Below, one piece after another: positions 15,829-22,639 of a DNA stretch of 28,395 nt; position 1 is the stretch's first letter; each line of letters starts with the position of its first letter. The DNA is from Flavobacterium sp. (GTDB lineage Bacteria; Bacteroidota; Bacteroidia; Flavobacteriales; Flavobacteriaceae). The translations under genes and the position numbers were made by a program. The notes beneath the pieces were generated by a model. The model was not told the origin of the DNA and searched no databases. It saw nothing but the letters and a program-made list of their open reading frames with translations. The stretch is from the NCBI RefSeq assembly GCF_021151785.1, contig NZ_JAGKWP010000021.1, positions 1 to 28,395 of the forward strand, given 5' to 3'.

Positions 15829-15946
15829 ACTAATTCAAACTATAGAAAATATAGATCACATCGTCAACTTAGCAAATCAGGCCAGAAGCAATAATAAAGA
15901 AGGTGATCACGCAGGATATATTCAATTAATGAAGGCTCTAAAATAG
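15758..15946 (+). CDS. doubtful small ORF overlapping the anti-sigma gene
   Basis: In the +1 frame relative to the preceding gene, an open frame runs through its last 70 bases and continues to 15946. It encodes a plausible-looking soluble end, DHIVNLANQARSNNKEGDHA and then YIQLMKALK. No ATG exists in this frame; only TTG codons at 15758 and 15782 (the latter after AAAAGGAG) could start it. It might be a translationally coupled small protein, the remnant of a former gene, or chance. The end coincides with the terminator that closes the operon. Confidence 0.25.
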   Translation: MEKKEKKELLSSRLKTGSLLKSIELIQTIENIDHIVNLANQARSNNKEGDHAGYIQLMKALK

Positions 15947-15958
15947 AGCGATAGTTTT

Positions 15959-15997
15959 AAAAACCCGGTATTTTTTTGAAGATTTACCGGGCTTTTA
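15959..15997 (+). terminator. intrinsic terminator of the sigma/anti-sigma operon
   Basis: Arms CCCGGTA (15964-15970) and TACCGGG (15985-15991) with a T-rich loop, followed by CTTTT. Each arm contains a CCGG tetranucleotide, otherwise rare in the window. Confidence 0.7.
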
Positions 15998-16034
15998 CTT
16001 ATGATGAGTTAATTTACAATTTAATTCAAAAAAT

Positions 16035-16922
16035 CTATCTCAATGAAAAATTTGATTTGGCTACCAAGTTTCCATCTTTATCAAAAACATTTACAAAATA
16101 TGACCCTCCAAAAATGTTTTTTACTGGTAAATCTTCTTGAACAATTACCGTTTTATTCTCATATTGAATTGTCTTTGTAAAACTGTAAGAAAGATAATTT
16201 GAGCCGAAAGCTTCATTCTTTTTTTCTCCCAATACATTGTTTTTACTATCAATTACTTGGATATAATAAATTCTATCTCCTTTTTTTGCAATTTGATTTT
16301 CAGCAATCGTAAAACTAATCTTCAAAAGATCTGCTCTACTCGCTTTATCCGTATTCACTTGCTTTCCAGAACTTTTTTGTTTTACAGCAATAGTTTGAAG
16401 ATTTAAAATAGAAAGTTTTTGACCTTTCTCAACTGTTTTGACTAAACTTGTCTTTTGATTATTTAAAGTATCTATCTTAATTTTTGCATCAGTAAGCACA
16501 ACATTTGTACTATCTAAATTTTTAGTCAATCTTATATTTTTTTCTTTCAATGTATTATTCTCAGCCACAAGATTATCCATATCTTTTTTCAATTGAAAAT
16601 ATTGCAACTTGAATTTAGCCATTGATGTTGCATCTCCTTTAGATTTTTTTAATTTCTCAAGTAAATCAACCATTTTAGCTTGTTCCGCTTCTAGTTCACT
16701 TTTTAGCGCTGTATTATCTGCGATTGCTTTTTCATATTCAGCAATTTTAGCTTCCAAATCCGCTTGAAGTTTAGCTTTCTCAGAAACTAAATTAGTTTGT
16801 ATTTCAGTACTCTCATTCTTTATCTTATAAATGTAAGCAAGACTACCTAATAAAAGTAAAATTAAAACAACAATAATAGCTTTTAAACCAGAGTTATTGG
16901 AATTAGAATGATTAAGTGCCAT
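16035..16922 (-). CDS. membrane-anchored coiled-coil protein of unknown function
   Basis: A 295-residue protein: short Ser/Asn-rich cytoplasmic start, one membrane helix at about 13-33 (AIIVVLILLLLGSLAYIY), a long coiled coil at about 35-170 rich in Glu/Lys/Ala/Leu heptads, and a C-terminal beta-rich domain at about 195-295. The topology is a type II signal anchor with the coil and globular domain in the periplasm. Flavobacterial homologues are often labelled chromosome partitioning protein, which I think only reflects coiled-coil similarity: there is no Walker ATPase motif. It is transcribed divergently from the formimidoylglutamase gene, with a -7 element at 16957-16964. Confidence 0.75.
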   Translation of the reverse strand: MALNHSNSNNSGLKAIIVVLILLLLGSLAYIYKIKNESTEIQTNLVSEKAKLQADLEAKIAEYEKAIADNTALKSELEAEQAKMVDLLEKLKKSKGDATSMAKFKLQYFQLKKDMDNLVAENNTLKEKNIRLTKNLDSTNVVLTDAKIKIDTLNNQKTSLVKTVEKGQKLSILNLQTIAVKQKSSGKQVNTDKASRADLLKISFTIAENQIAKKGDRIYYIQVIDSKNNVLGEKKNEAFGSNYLSYSFTKTIQYENKTVIVQEDLPVKNIFGGSYFVNVFDKDGNLVAKSNFSLR

Positions 16923-16956
16923 CGTATATTTAGTTTAAGATTTATATTATATTTTA

Positions 16957-16964
16957 CAAAAATA
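16957..16964 (-). promoter_or_regulatory. -7 promoter element of the coiled-coil gene
   Basis: On the minus strand it reads TATTTTTG, a perfect TAnnTTTG match, 34 bases before the start codon at 16922. Confidence 0.45.
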
Positions 16965-17016
16965 AGATTAAAATTAAATTTTACCTTAGGTTTTACAATT
17001 TCTTTGCTTAAAATAG

Positions 17017-17024
17017 TATATTTG
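17017..17024 (+). promoter_or_regulatory. -7 promoter element of the formimidoylglutamase gene
   Basis: TATATTTG matches TAnnTTTG exactly, 20 bases before the ATG at 17045. The divergent promoters are about 55 bases apart. Confidence 0.5.
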
Positions 17025-17044
17025 GGAAGCAATTTTAAATCAAA

Positions 17045-18085
17045 ATGGAAAATTTAATTCTATTCAGCGCTAATGATTTAGCTAAAATTACAAGTCATAG
17101 AAGTGGTGAAGTAAAATTTGGCGAAAAGATAATTACAGTACCAAAGGGAGAAAATCCTTTTGAGTTTATTAAAAATAGTGAAGCATCTTTTGTTCTATTA
17201 GGTTTATCAGAAGATATTGGTGTAAAAGCTAATTTTGGAAGACCAGGTACATCAAGTGCCTTTCAAAGCGCTCTTAAAAGTTTGGTTAACTTTCAACACA
17301 ATAGATTTTGCAAAGGTCGAGATTTGATTGCATTAGGTGAAATCAACTTTAAAGATGAAATGTCCTTAGCCGCAAAACTAGATGCAAATATTAAAGAAGA
17401 ACGTAAGGCGCTTTTTAAATTAGTTGAAAAAATAGATAAAGAAGTTTCACATGTAATATGCAATATTATAAAAACAGGCAAAATTCCCATTATCATTGGT
17501 GGTGGGCATAACAATGCTTATGGCAATATAAAAGGATTAGCTTTAGCAAAGGGAAAACCCGTAAACGCCATTAATTTTGATGCGCATACTGATTTTAGAA
17601 TTATGGAAGGTAGACACAGCGGAAATGGATTTACCTATGCTTTTGAAGATGGTTTCTTAAAAAAATACTTCATCTTTGGGTTACATGAAAATTTTGTTTC
17701 AAAAAGTGTTTTTAACACCTTGAAATCTATTTCTGATAGAGTAAAATACAACACTTATGAAGAAATTGCAGTAAGAAAAGAAAAAAGTTTTATCAATGAA
17801 ATTAATGTAGGTTTGGCGTTTGTTGCCGACACTCCGTTTGGTATTGAAATTGACTTAGATGCTTTACCAGGAATTCCTAGTAGTGCTATGACACTGAGTG
17901 GTTTTAGTATTGAGAAAGCTAGACATTTTATACATCAATTTGGCAAAGAGCATAATGCAGCATATTTACATCTTTGTGAAGGGGCGCCAGATTTGGACGA
18001 TTCAATAAATAATCATCTAACTGGTAAGTTAATTGCTACTTTAGTTTTAGATTTCATGAAAAGCAAACAGAGTACTGATTTATAA
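17045..18085 (+). CDS. arginase-family protein, probable formimidoylglutamase
   Basis: A 346-residue ureohydrolase-fold enzyme. The binuclear manganese ligands are present: GGGHNN with His155, FDAHTDF with Asp179, His181 and Asp183, and EIDLDAL near 270-276. The N-terminal GVKANFGRPGTSSAF (59-73) fits the formimidoylglutamase branch, which hydrolyses N-formimidoyl-glutamate to glutamate and formamide in histidine breakdown. Arginase or agmatinase activity remains possible, because the branch is judged by eye. No other hut genes flank it; it stands alone with its own promoter. Confidence 0.82.
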   Translation: MENLILFSANDLAKITSHRSGEVKFGEKIITVPKGENPFEFIKNSEASFVLLGLSEDIGVKANFGRPGTSSAFQSALKSLVNFQHNRFCKGRDLIALGEINFKDEMSLAAKLDANIKEERKALFKLVEKIDKEVSHVICNIIKTGKIPIIIGGGHNNAYGNIKGLALAKGKPVNAINFDAHTDFRIMEGRHSGNGFTYAFEDGFLKKYFIFGLHENFVSKSVFNTLKSISDRVKYNTYEEIAVRKEKSFINEINVGLAFVADTPFGIEIDLDALPGIPSSAMTLSGFSIEKARHFIHQFGKEHNAAYLHLCEGAPDLDDSINNHLTGKLIATLVLDFMKSKQSTDL

Positions 18086-18123
18086 TGTTTTAACAAAACT
18101 TATAAAATTTTATAAAAAAACTA

Positions 18124-18153
18124 TTGATTATTAAATAAGTAGTTTTAAATTTG
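18124..18153 (+). promoter_or_regulatory. promoter of the coiled-coil/zapA operon
   Basis: TTG at 18124-18126, 19 bases, then TAAATTTG at 18146-18153: a full -33/-7 match with standard spacing, 28 bases before the first ATG. Confidence 0.65.
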
Positions 18154-18181
18154 TAAAATCAAGAAAAGATTATTGGGATAA

Positions 18182-18472
18182 ATGAACGAATTATCGAAAA
18201 TTATTGATTCTCTTGAAGTTAAATTCTTCAAAATGTCTAAAAAACTGGAGAATTTAGAGAAAGTTAATACAGAATTAACTCAAGAGTTAGCAATGATAAG
18301 GGATGAAATGCAACAAAAAAATGAAAAGATTCGTTTATTACAAAATGAGTTAGAAAGCTTAAAAATAACCAATTCTCTTCTAGGCAGTGAAGAATATAAA
18401 AAAGAAACCAAGCTAAAAATAAACGCTTTAATTAGAGAAATTGATTATTGCATAGCCCAACTTTCTGATTAA
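18182..18472 (+). CDS. small coiled-coil protein upstream of zapA
   Basis: A 96-residue protein without signal or membrane segment, almost wholly a coiled coil (residues 5-75; heptads such as MSKKLENLEKVNTELTQELA) with a short C-terminal helix IREIDYCIAQLSD. It is cotranscribed with zapA, whose ATG lies two bases after the stop. Size, shape and position suggest a cell-division accessory protein, possibly a functional counterpart of ZapB. That is an inference from context; I recognise no named family. Confidence 0.75.
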   Translation: MNELSKIIDSLEVKFFKMSKKLENLEKVNTELTQELAMIRDEMQQKNEKIRLLQNELESLKITNSLLGSEEYKKETKLKINALIREIDYCIAQLSD

Positions 18473-18474
18473 AT

Positions 18475-18768
18475 ATGACAGAAAAGTTAAAAATAAAAAT
18501 TTCAATAGCTGACCGTGTGTATCCATTAACAGTGGAACCCTCGCAAGAAGAAGGCTTACGAGCTGCATCTAAAAAGATTGATGTAACGATAAAGAAATTT
18601 GAAGAAAGCTATGCCGTAAGAGATAAGCAAGATGTATTAGCCATGTGTGCATTACAGTTTGCCTCTCAAATTGAACAAAAGCAAATATCCTCAAGTACTA
18701 GTACTGATGAAGCTTTTGAGCGATTAAAAAAATTAGATGACAAATTAAATAGCTTGCTAAATAAATAA
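18475..18768 (+). CDS. zapA: cell division protein ZapA
   Basis: A 97-residue protein with the ZapA pattern: short N-terminal strands (KLKIKISIADRVYPLTVEPS), then EEGLRAASKKIDVTIKKFEE, followed by a long C-terminal helix containing DVLAMCALQFASQ. ZapA tetramers bind and bundle FtsZ filaments at the division site. Length is normal. It lies two bases after the coiled-coil gene and is followed by a 6S-like RNA. The zapA-6S RNA neighbourhood is also known from gamma-proteobacteria. Confidence 0.9.
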   Translation: MTEKLKIKISIADRVYPLTVEPSQEEGLRAASKKIDVTIKKFEESYAVRDKQDVLAMCALQFASQIEQKQISSSTSTDEAFERLKKLDDKLNSLLNK

Positions 18769-18796
18769 ACAACGTTCTTACATTAACAAAGATACT

Positions 18797-18954
18797 GCCT
18801 ACATTAGTATAATTTTGATAAACTCAACACTAACTATTTAAATGAGTAAATCTGCACTACTAAAGCATGTTACCTTGAGTAAATCCTTGAACAGTGCGCT
18901 AGCTCAAATCCTGTTTTTACGAGTTTATTCAAACTCCTAATGTAGGCTTTTTTT
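18797..18954 (+). ncRNA. ssrS: 6S RNA (6S-Flavo type)
   Basis: A non-coding stretch between zapA and rny folds as a long rod. The outer stem is GCCTACATTAG (18797-18807) with CTAATGTAGGC (18937-18947), 11 perfect pairs. After an internal loop, ATAAACTC (18818-18825) pairs with GAGTTTAT (18921-18928). Inner pairing such as GCACT (18854-18858) with AGTGC (18893-18897) surrounds a large, partly open centre. A T run follows the outer stem and serves as terminator. This shape and location match 6S RNA, which mimics an open promoter and binds the housekeeping polymerase; a flavobacterial class (6S-Flavo) has been described. The exact 5' end is approximate. Confidence 0.85.
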
Positions 18955-18972
18955 ATATATAACAATTAAATT

Positions 18973-20532
18973 ATGACACTAACAATTATTTTAAGTATCG
19001 TCGCCGGAATTGCTGTTGGGTTTGGAATTGCTAAATTTTTAGAGAAAAGCAATGTTTCAAATCTAATAAGAAATGCAAAAAAAGAGGCCGCTTCTATATT
19101 AAAAGATGCTAAAGCTGAGGCTGAATCTATTAAAAAAGACAAATTATTACAAGCTAAAGAAAAATTTTTAGAGCTTAAATCTGAGCATGAAAAAGAAATT
19201 TTAGCTAAAGACAAAAAAATTGCAGAAGCAGAAAAAAGAACTAGAGATAAAGAATCTCAAGTTTCTAATGAATTGGCTAAAAACAAAAAGCTAAATGATG
19301 AATTAGAAACCAAGATTGAAGACTACAACAATCGTGTAGACTACCTTGAAAAGAAACATCAAGAAATAGAAAAATTACACAAAAGTCAAGTCGAACAATT
19401 AGAAACTATCTCTGGATTATCTGCTGAGGAAGCTAAAAATCAATTAGTAGAAAGCTTAAAAGCCGAAGCTAAAACTGACGCTATGGCCCACATTCAAGAG
19501 ACCATTGAAGAAGCTAAAATGACTGCTCAGCAAGAAGCTAAAAAAATTATCATTAACACAATTCAACGTGTAGGAACAGAAGAAGCAATCGAAAATTGTG
19601 TATCTGTATTTAATATTGAATCAGATGATGTTAAAGGAAGAATCATTGGTAGAGAAGGTAGAAATATCCGTGCTTTAGAAGCAGCTACTGGAGTTGAAAT
19701 TATAGTTGACGATACTCCTGAAGCAATTATTCTCTCTTGCTTTGATCCAGTTAGAAGAGAAATTGCTCGTTTAGCATTACATAAATTAGTAACCGATGGA
19801 CGTATTCACCCAGCTCGTATAGAAGAAGTAGTTGCAAAAACACAAAAACAAATTGAAGAGGAAATTATTGAAGTTGGTAAACGTACAGTAATCGATTTAG
19901 GAATTCATGGTTTACATCCTGAATTAATTAAAATCGTAGGTAGAATGAAATACCGTTCTTCATATGGACAAAACTTATTACAACACTCAAGAGAAGTAGC
20001 AAAACTATGTGGTTTAATGGCTGCTGAACTTGGTTTAAATGTTAAACTAGCTAAACGTGCTGGTTTATTACACGATATTGGTAAAGTACCAGAAACGGAA
20101 AGTGAACTTCCACATGCTATCTTAGGTATGCAATGGGCTGAAAAGTATGGTGAAAAAGAAGAAGTATGTAATGCTATCGGTGCTCACCATGATGAAATTG
20201 AAATGAAGTATTTGATTTCACCTATTGTACAAGTTTGCGATGCCATCTCAGGAGCTAGACCAGGAGCTAGAAGACAAGTATTGGATTCTTACATTCAACG
20301 ATTAAAAGATCTAGAAGATATTGCTTATGGATTCCAAGGTGTTAAAAACGCTTATGCCATCCAAGCAGGTAGAGAATTACGTGTATTAGTTGAAAGTGAA
20401 AAAGTAAGCGACGAAATGGCAGCTACTTTATCTTTTGATATTTCTCATAAAATACAAACAGAAATGACTTACCCAGGTCAAGTTAAAGTCACTGTAATTA
20501 GAGAAACACGTGTAGTAAATATTGCTAAATAG
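18973..20532 (+). CDS. rny: ribonuclease Y
   Basis: A 519-residue membrane-anchored endoribonuclease that begins bulk mRNA decay. Domains in order: N-terminal membrane helix (about 3-22), a long coiled coil (about 30-190), a KH RNA-binding domain with GRIIGREGRNIRALE at about 222-236, and an HD domain with the metal pair His367-Asp368 in LLHDIGK and a second conserved HHDEIEM stretch. Length is usual for the family. It follows the 6S RNA and its terminator, and ends at a terminator shared with convergent minus-strand genes. Confidence 0.95.
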   Translation: MTLTIILSIVAGIAVGFGIAKFLEKSNVSNLIRNAKKEAASILKDAKAEAESIKKDKLLQAKEKFLELKSEHEKEILAKDKKIAEAEKRTRDKESQVSNELAKNKKLNDELETKIEDYNNRVDYLEKKHQEIEKLHKSQVEQLETISGLSAEEAKNQLVESLKAEAKTDAMAHIQETIEEAKMTAQQEAKKIIINTIQRVGTEEAIENCVSVFNIESDDVKGRIIGREGRNIRALEAATGVEIIVDDTPEAIILSCFDPVRREIARLALHKLVTDGRIHPARIEEVVAKTQKQIEEEIIEVGKRTVIDLGIHGLHPELIKIVGRMKYRSSYGQNLLQHSREVAKLCGLMAAELGLNVKLAKRAGLLHDIGKVPETESELPHAILGMQWAEKYGEKEEVCNAIGAHHDEIEMKYLISPIVQVCDAISGARPGARRQVLDSYIQRLKDLEDIAYGFQGVKNAYAIQAGRELRVLVESEKVSDEMAATLSFDISHKIQTEMTYPGQVKVTVIRETRVVNIAK

Positions 20533-20554
20533 ATTTATAATAAATATAGCCAAA

Positions 20555-20592
20555 ATAAAAAATCCGATTTATAAAATCGGATTTTTTATTTT
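20555..20592. terminator. bidirectional terminator between rny and the 74-residue gene
   Basis: AAAAAATCCGATTT and AAATCGGATTTTTT are long perfect arms around a short loop, with A/T runs on both sides. It can serve rny on plus and the ftsY group on minus. Confidence 0.85.
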
Positions 20593-20613
20593 TATAAAGG
20601 TTTTAAATCACTA

Positions 20614-20838
20614 TCATTTCTTTAGTTTTGGTTTCGTTTTATTGTCAATTACCTTAATAATTACATAATAAATCAAAATAAAAGAAATCAATCGTAAGCC
20701 CATAAAAAGATTTTCGCTTTTCATAAACCTAAGGAAATCTAGATCAAATGGAAAAGCCAACAAAGCTGCTATTATTCCAATAATTAACAACTTTGAATTA
20801 GTCATATTTTTAAAAAAATTTATCATCTTTATAATCAT
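20614..20838 (-). CDS. small two-helix membrane protein
   Basis: A 74-residue protein with two hydrophobic segments (about 17-31 and 44-62) and a basic tail (NKTKPKLKK). It begins three bases after the ftsY stop, so it is cotranscribed with it. No family is recognised. Its codon pattern and tight coupling argue that it is real. Position suggests a link with membrane-protein insertion, but nothing in the sequence proves it. Confidence 0.65.
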   Translation of the reverse strand: MIIKMINFFKNMTNSKLLIIGIIAALLAFPFDLDFLRFMKSENLFMGLRLISFILIYYVIIKVIDNKTKPKLKK

Positions 20839-20841
20839 CTA

Positions 20842-21822
20842 TTAATTAAAAAACGAATCTACAAACTCAAATTTATTAAAAACTTGTAAATCATTAATAC
20901 CTTCTCCAACTCCAATATATTTTACTGGAATTTGGAATTGATCAGATATACCAATAACTACACCACCTTTTGCAGTACCGTCTAATTTAGTAACAGCTAA
21001 GCAAGTCACTTCTGTAGCAGCAGTAAATTGTTTCGCTTGTTCAAATGCATTTTGACCTGTTGAACCATCTAAAACCAATAACACATCTGAAGGCGCATGT
21101 TCTACAACTTTTTGCATCACTTTCTTAACTTTTGAAAGCTCATTCATCAAGCCAACTTTATTGTGTAAACGACCAGCCGTATCAATGATTACAACATCGG
21201 CATTTTGAGCAACCGCAGACTGAAGTGTGTCAAAAGCAACTGATGCAGGATCACTACCCATTTGCTGCTTAACAATAGGAACACCCACTCGATCAGCCCA
21301 AATTTGTAATTGATCAATTGCTGCTGCCCTAAAGGTATCCGCCGCTCCTAAAACAACCGAATAGCCTGCGTTTTTAAATTGATTGGCTAGTTTTCCAATT
21401 GTGGTCGTTTTCCCCACTCCATTCACACCAACAACCATGATAACATAAGGCTTTTTATCTACAGGTATAGAAAATAAAGAAGAATCATCAGTATTCGTCT
21501 CTGACAATAAACCTGCAATTTCCTCTCTAAGAATTAAATTCAATTCATCTGTACCTAAGTATTTATCCTGAGCTACTCTTTTCTCAATTCTTTGAATTAT
21601 TTTTAGAGTTGTATTTACACCTACATCCGAAGAAATTAATACTTCTTCCAAATTATCTAACACTTCATCATCAACTTTAGACTTACCTGCCACTGCTTTA
21701 GTCAACTTAGCAAAAAAACTTGATTTACTTTTTTCAAGTCCTTTATCTAATGATTGCTTAGCTTCTTCCGTGAAAGTAGTCTCTTTTTTTTCTGATGAAA
21801 ATATCTTCTTAAAAAAATTCAT
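20842..21822 (-). CDS. ftsY: signal recognition particle receptor FtsY
   Basis: A 326-residue SRP-family GTPase. The short charged N-terminal region (1-35) replaces the long acidic A domain of some relatives. The N domain covers about 40-115 and the G domain 125-326, with the P-loop GVNGVGKTT at 132-140, DTFRAAA at 162-168, DTAGR at 214-218 and TKLDGTAKGG at 278-287. It docks ribosome-SRP complexes at the inner membrane for cotranslational insertion. It has its own -7 element at 21845-21852, just after the terminator of the ribosomal-protein group, so it is probably not part of that operon. Confidence 0.95.
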   Translation of the reverse strand: MNFFKKIFSSEKKETTFTEEAKQSLDKGLEKSKSSFFAKLTKAVAGKSKVDDEVLDNLEEVLISSDVGVNTTLKIIQRIEKRVAQDKYLGTDELNLILREEIAGLLSETNTDDSSLFSIPVDKKPYVIMVVGVNGVGKTTTIGKLANQFKNAGYSVVLGAADTFRAAAIDQLQIWADRVGVPIVKQQMGSDPASVAFDTLQSAVAQNADVVIIDTAGRLHNKVGLMNELSKVKKVMQKVVEHAPSDVLLVLDGSTGQNAFEQAKQFTAATEVTCLAVTKLDGTAKGGVVIGISDQFQIPVKYIGVGEGINDLQVFNKFEFVDSFFN

Positions 21823-21844
21823 TCGTTTATTTTAAATTCTTAAA

Positions 21845-21852
21845 CAAAAATA
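21845..21852 (-). promoter_or_regulatory. -7 promoter element of ftsY
   Basis: On the minus strand TATTTTTG, a perfect TAnnTTTG, 22 bases before the ftsY ATG and directly downstream of the preceding terminator hairpin. Confidence 0.45.
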
Positions 21853-21857
21853 AAATA

Positions 21858-21892
21858 AAAAAAGCTACTTTCAAATGAAAATAGCTTTTTAA
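21858..21892 (-). terminator. intrinsic terminator after rpmB-rpmG-DUF4295
   Basis: On the minus strand the arms AAAAGCTATTTTC and GAAAGTAGCTTTT enclose a short ATTT-type loop with one A-C mismatch, followed by a T-rich tail. It lies 18 bases after the DUF4295 stop. Confidence 0.75.
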
Positions 21893-21909
21893 ATATTGTT
21901 TACGTGAGA

Positions 21910-22062
21910 TTATTTCTTTTTTAAGAACTCATCTACCTCTTCTGGAGTCATAACTGCCTCTACAAAAGTGTAAGCACCAGATTTAGGAGACTTCACCATT
22001 TTAATAGCTTTAGTTAATCTTTTAGAAGCTGTCTGTAAAGTTGCTACGGTTTTCTTTGCCAT
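21910..22062 (-). CDS. DUF4295 small basic protein
   Basis: A 50-residue protein, starting MAKKTVATLQTASKRLTKAI and ending EEVDEFLKKK. It matches DUF4295, a short basic protein confined to Bacteroidota and encoded with ribosomal proteins L28 and L33. High Lys content and location suggest a ribosome-associated protein; this is an inference from context. It is the last gene of the group before a terminator. Confidence 0.85.
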   Translation of the reverse strand: MAKKTVATLQTASKRLTKAIKMVKSPKSGAYTFVEAVMTPEEVDEFLKKK

Positions 22063-22108
22063 GACTTATAAAATTTTATTCGAAATTTTTGATAAAAAAA
22101 TTCCTAAA

Positions 22109-22291
22109 TTATTTAATTTCTTTGTGAACAGTTACTCTTTTCAAGATAGGATTGAATTTTTTAATTTCCATTCTATCTGGTGTATTTTTTTTGTTTTTAG
22201 TAGTGATGTAACGAGAAGTTCCTGGCATACCAGAATCTTTGTGCTCAGTACACTCTAAAATAACCTGAATTCTATTACCTTTCTTTGCCAT
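22109..22291 (-). CDS. rpmG: 50S ribosomal protein L33
   Basis: A 60-residue basic protein recognisable as bL33: MAKKGNRIQVILECTEHKDS, then SRYITTKNKKNTPDRMEIKK and FNPILKRVTVHKEIK. Only one cysteine is present, so this is the zinc-free form. It lies between rpmB (32-base gap) and the DUF4295 gene, all probably cotranscribed. Confidence 0.95.
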   Translation of the reverse strand: MAKKGNRIQVILECTEHKDSGMPGTSRYITTKNKKNTPDRMEIKKFNPILKRVTVHKEIK

Positions 22292-22323
22292 TTTTCTAAA
22301 TATTTTATTAAATGATTACCAGA

Positions 22324-22560
22324 TTATTTCACAAATCCGTTTGCTTTTGCTTGTTTTAAAACAGCAGCAATACCATTTTTGTTAATAGTTTTTAAAGCAG
22401 CTGTAGAAATTTTCAATGTTACCCATCTATCTTCTTCAGCAATGTAAAAACGTTTTTTTACTAAATTAACAGAGAATTTTCTCTTTGTTTTGTTCATAGC
22501 ATGAGAAACGTTGTTCCCAACCATTGCTCTTTTACCTGTAAGTTCACAAACTCTTGACAT
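22324..22560 (-). CDS. rpmB: 50S ribosomal protein L28
   Basis: A 78-residue basic protein with the bL28 pattern: MSRVCELTGKRAMVGNNVSH at the N-terminus, NKTKRKFSVNLVKKRF, then VTLKISTAALKTINKNGI. It is the first gene of the rpmB-rpmG-DUF4295 group and is preceded by a plausible promoter at 22599-22629. Confidence 0.95.
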   Translation of the reverse strand: MSRVCELTGKRAMVGNNVSHAMNKTKRKFSVNLVKKRFYIAEEDRWVTLKISTAALKTINKNGIAAVLKQAKANGFVK

Positions 22561-22598
22561 TATTACTAAACTTTATATCGTTATTCAAAATCAGGGTG

Positions 22599-22629
22599 CA
22601 AAGAAACAAATTTTTAAAATACAATGCAA
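22599..22629 (-). promoter_or_regulatory. putative rpmB operon promoter
   Basis: On the minus strand TTG (22629-22627), 20 bases, then TTTCTTTG (22606-22599), one change from TAnnTTTG, followed by CACCC. The string TTTGCACCC (22602-22594) is identical to that at the rplS promoter. Confidence 0.45.
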
Positions 22630-22639
22630 CTATTTTTCA

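Noticed and set aside
15810..15946. Programmed frameshift fusing the anti-sigma protein with the downstream frame
   Set aside because: The downstream frame needs a +1 shift, and the AAAAAG run there does not form a standard slippery heptamer for it. The protein already ends at a natural plug-like terminus.
16035..16922. ParA-type chromosome partitioning protein
   Set aside because: No Walker A or B motif; the protein is a membrane-anchored coiled coil with a beta-rich end.
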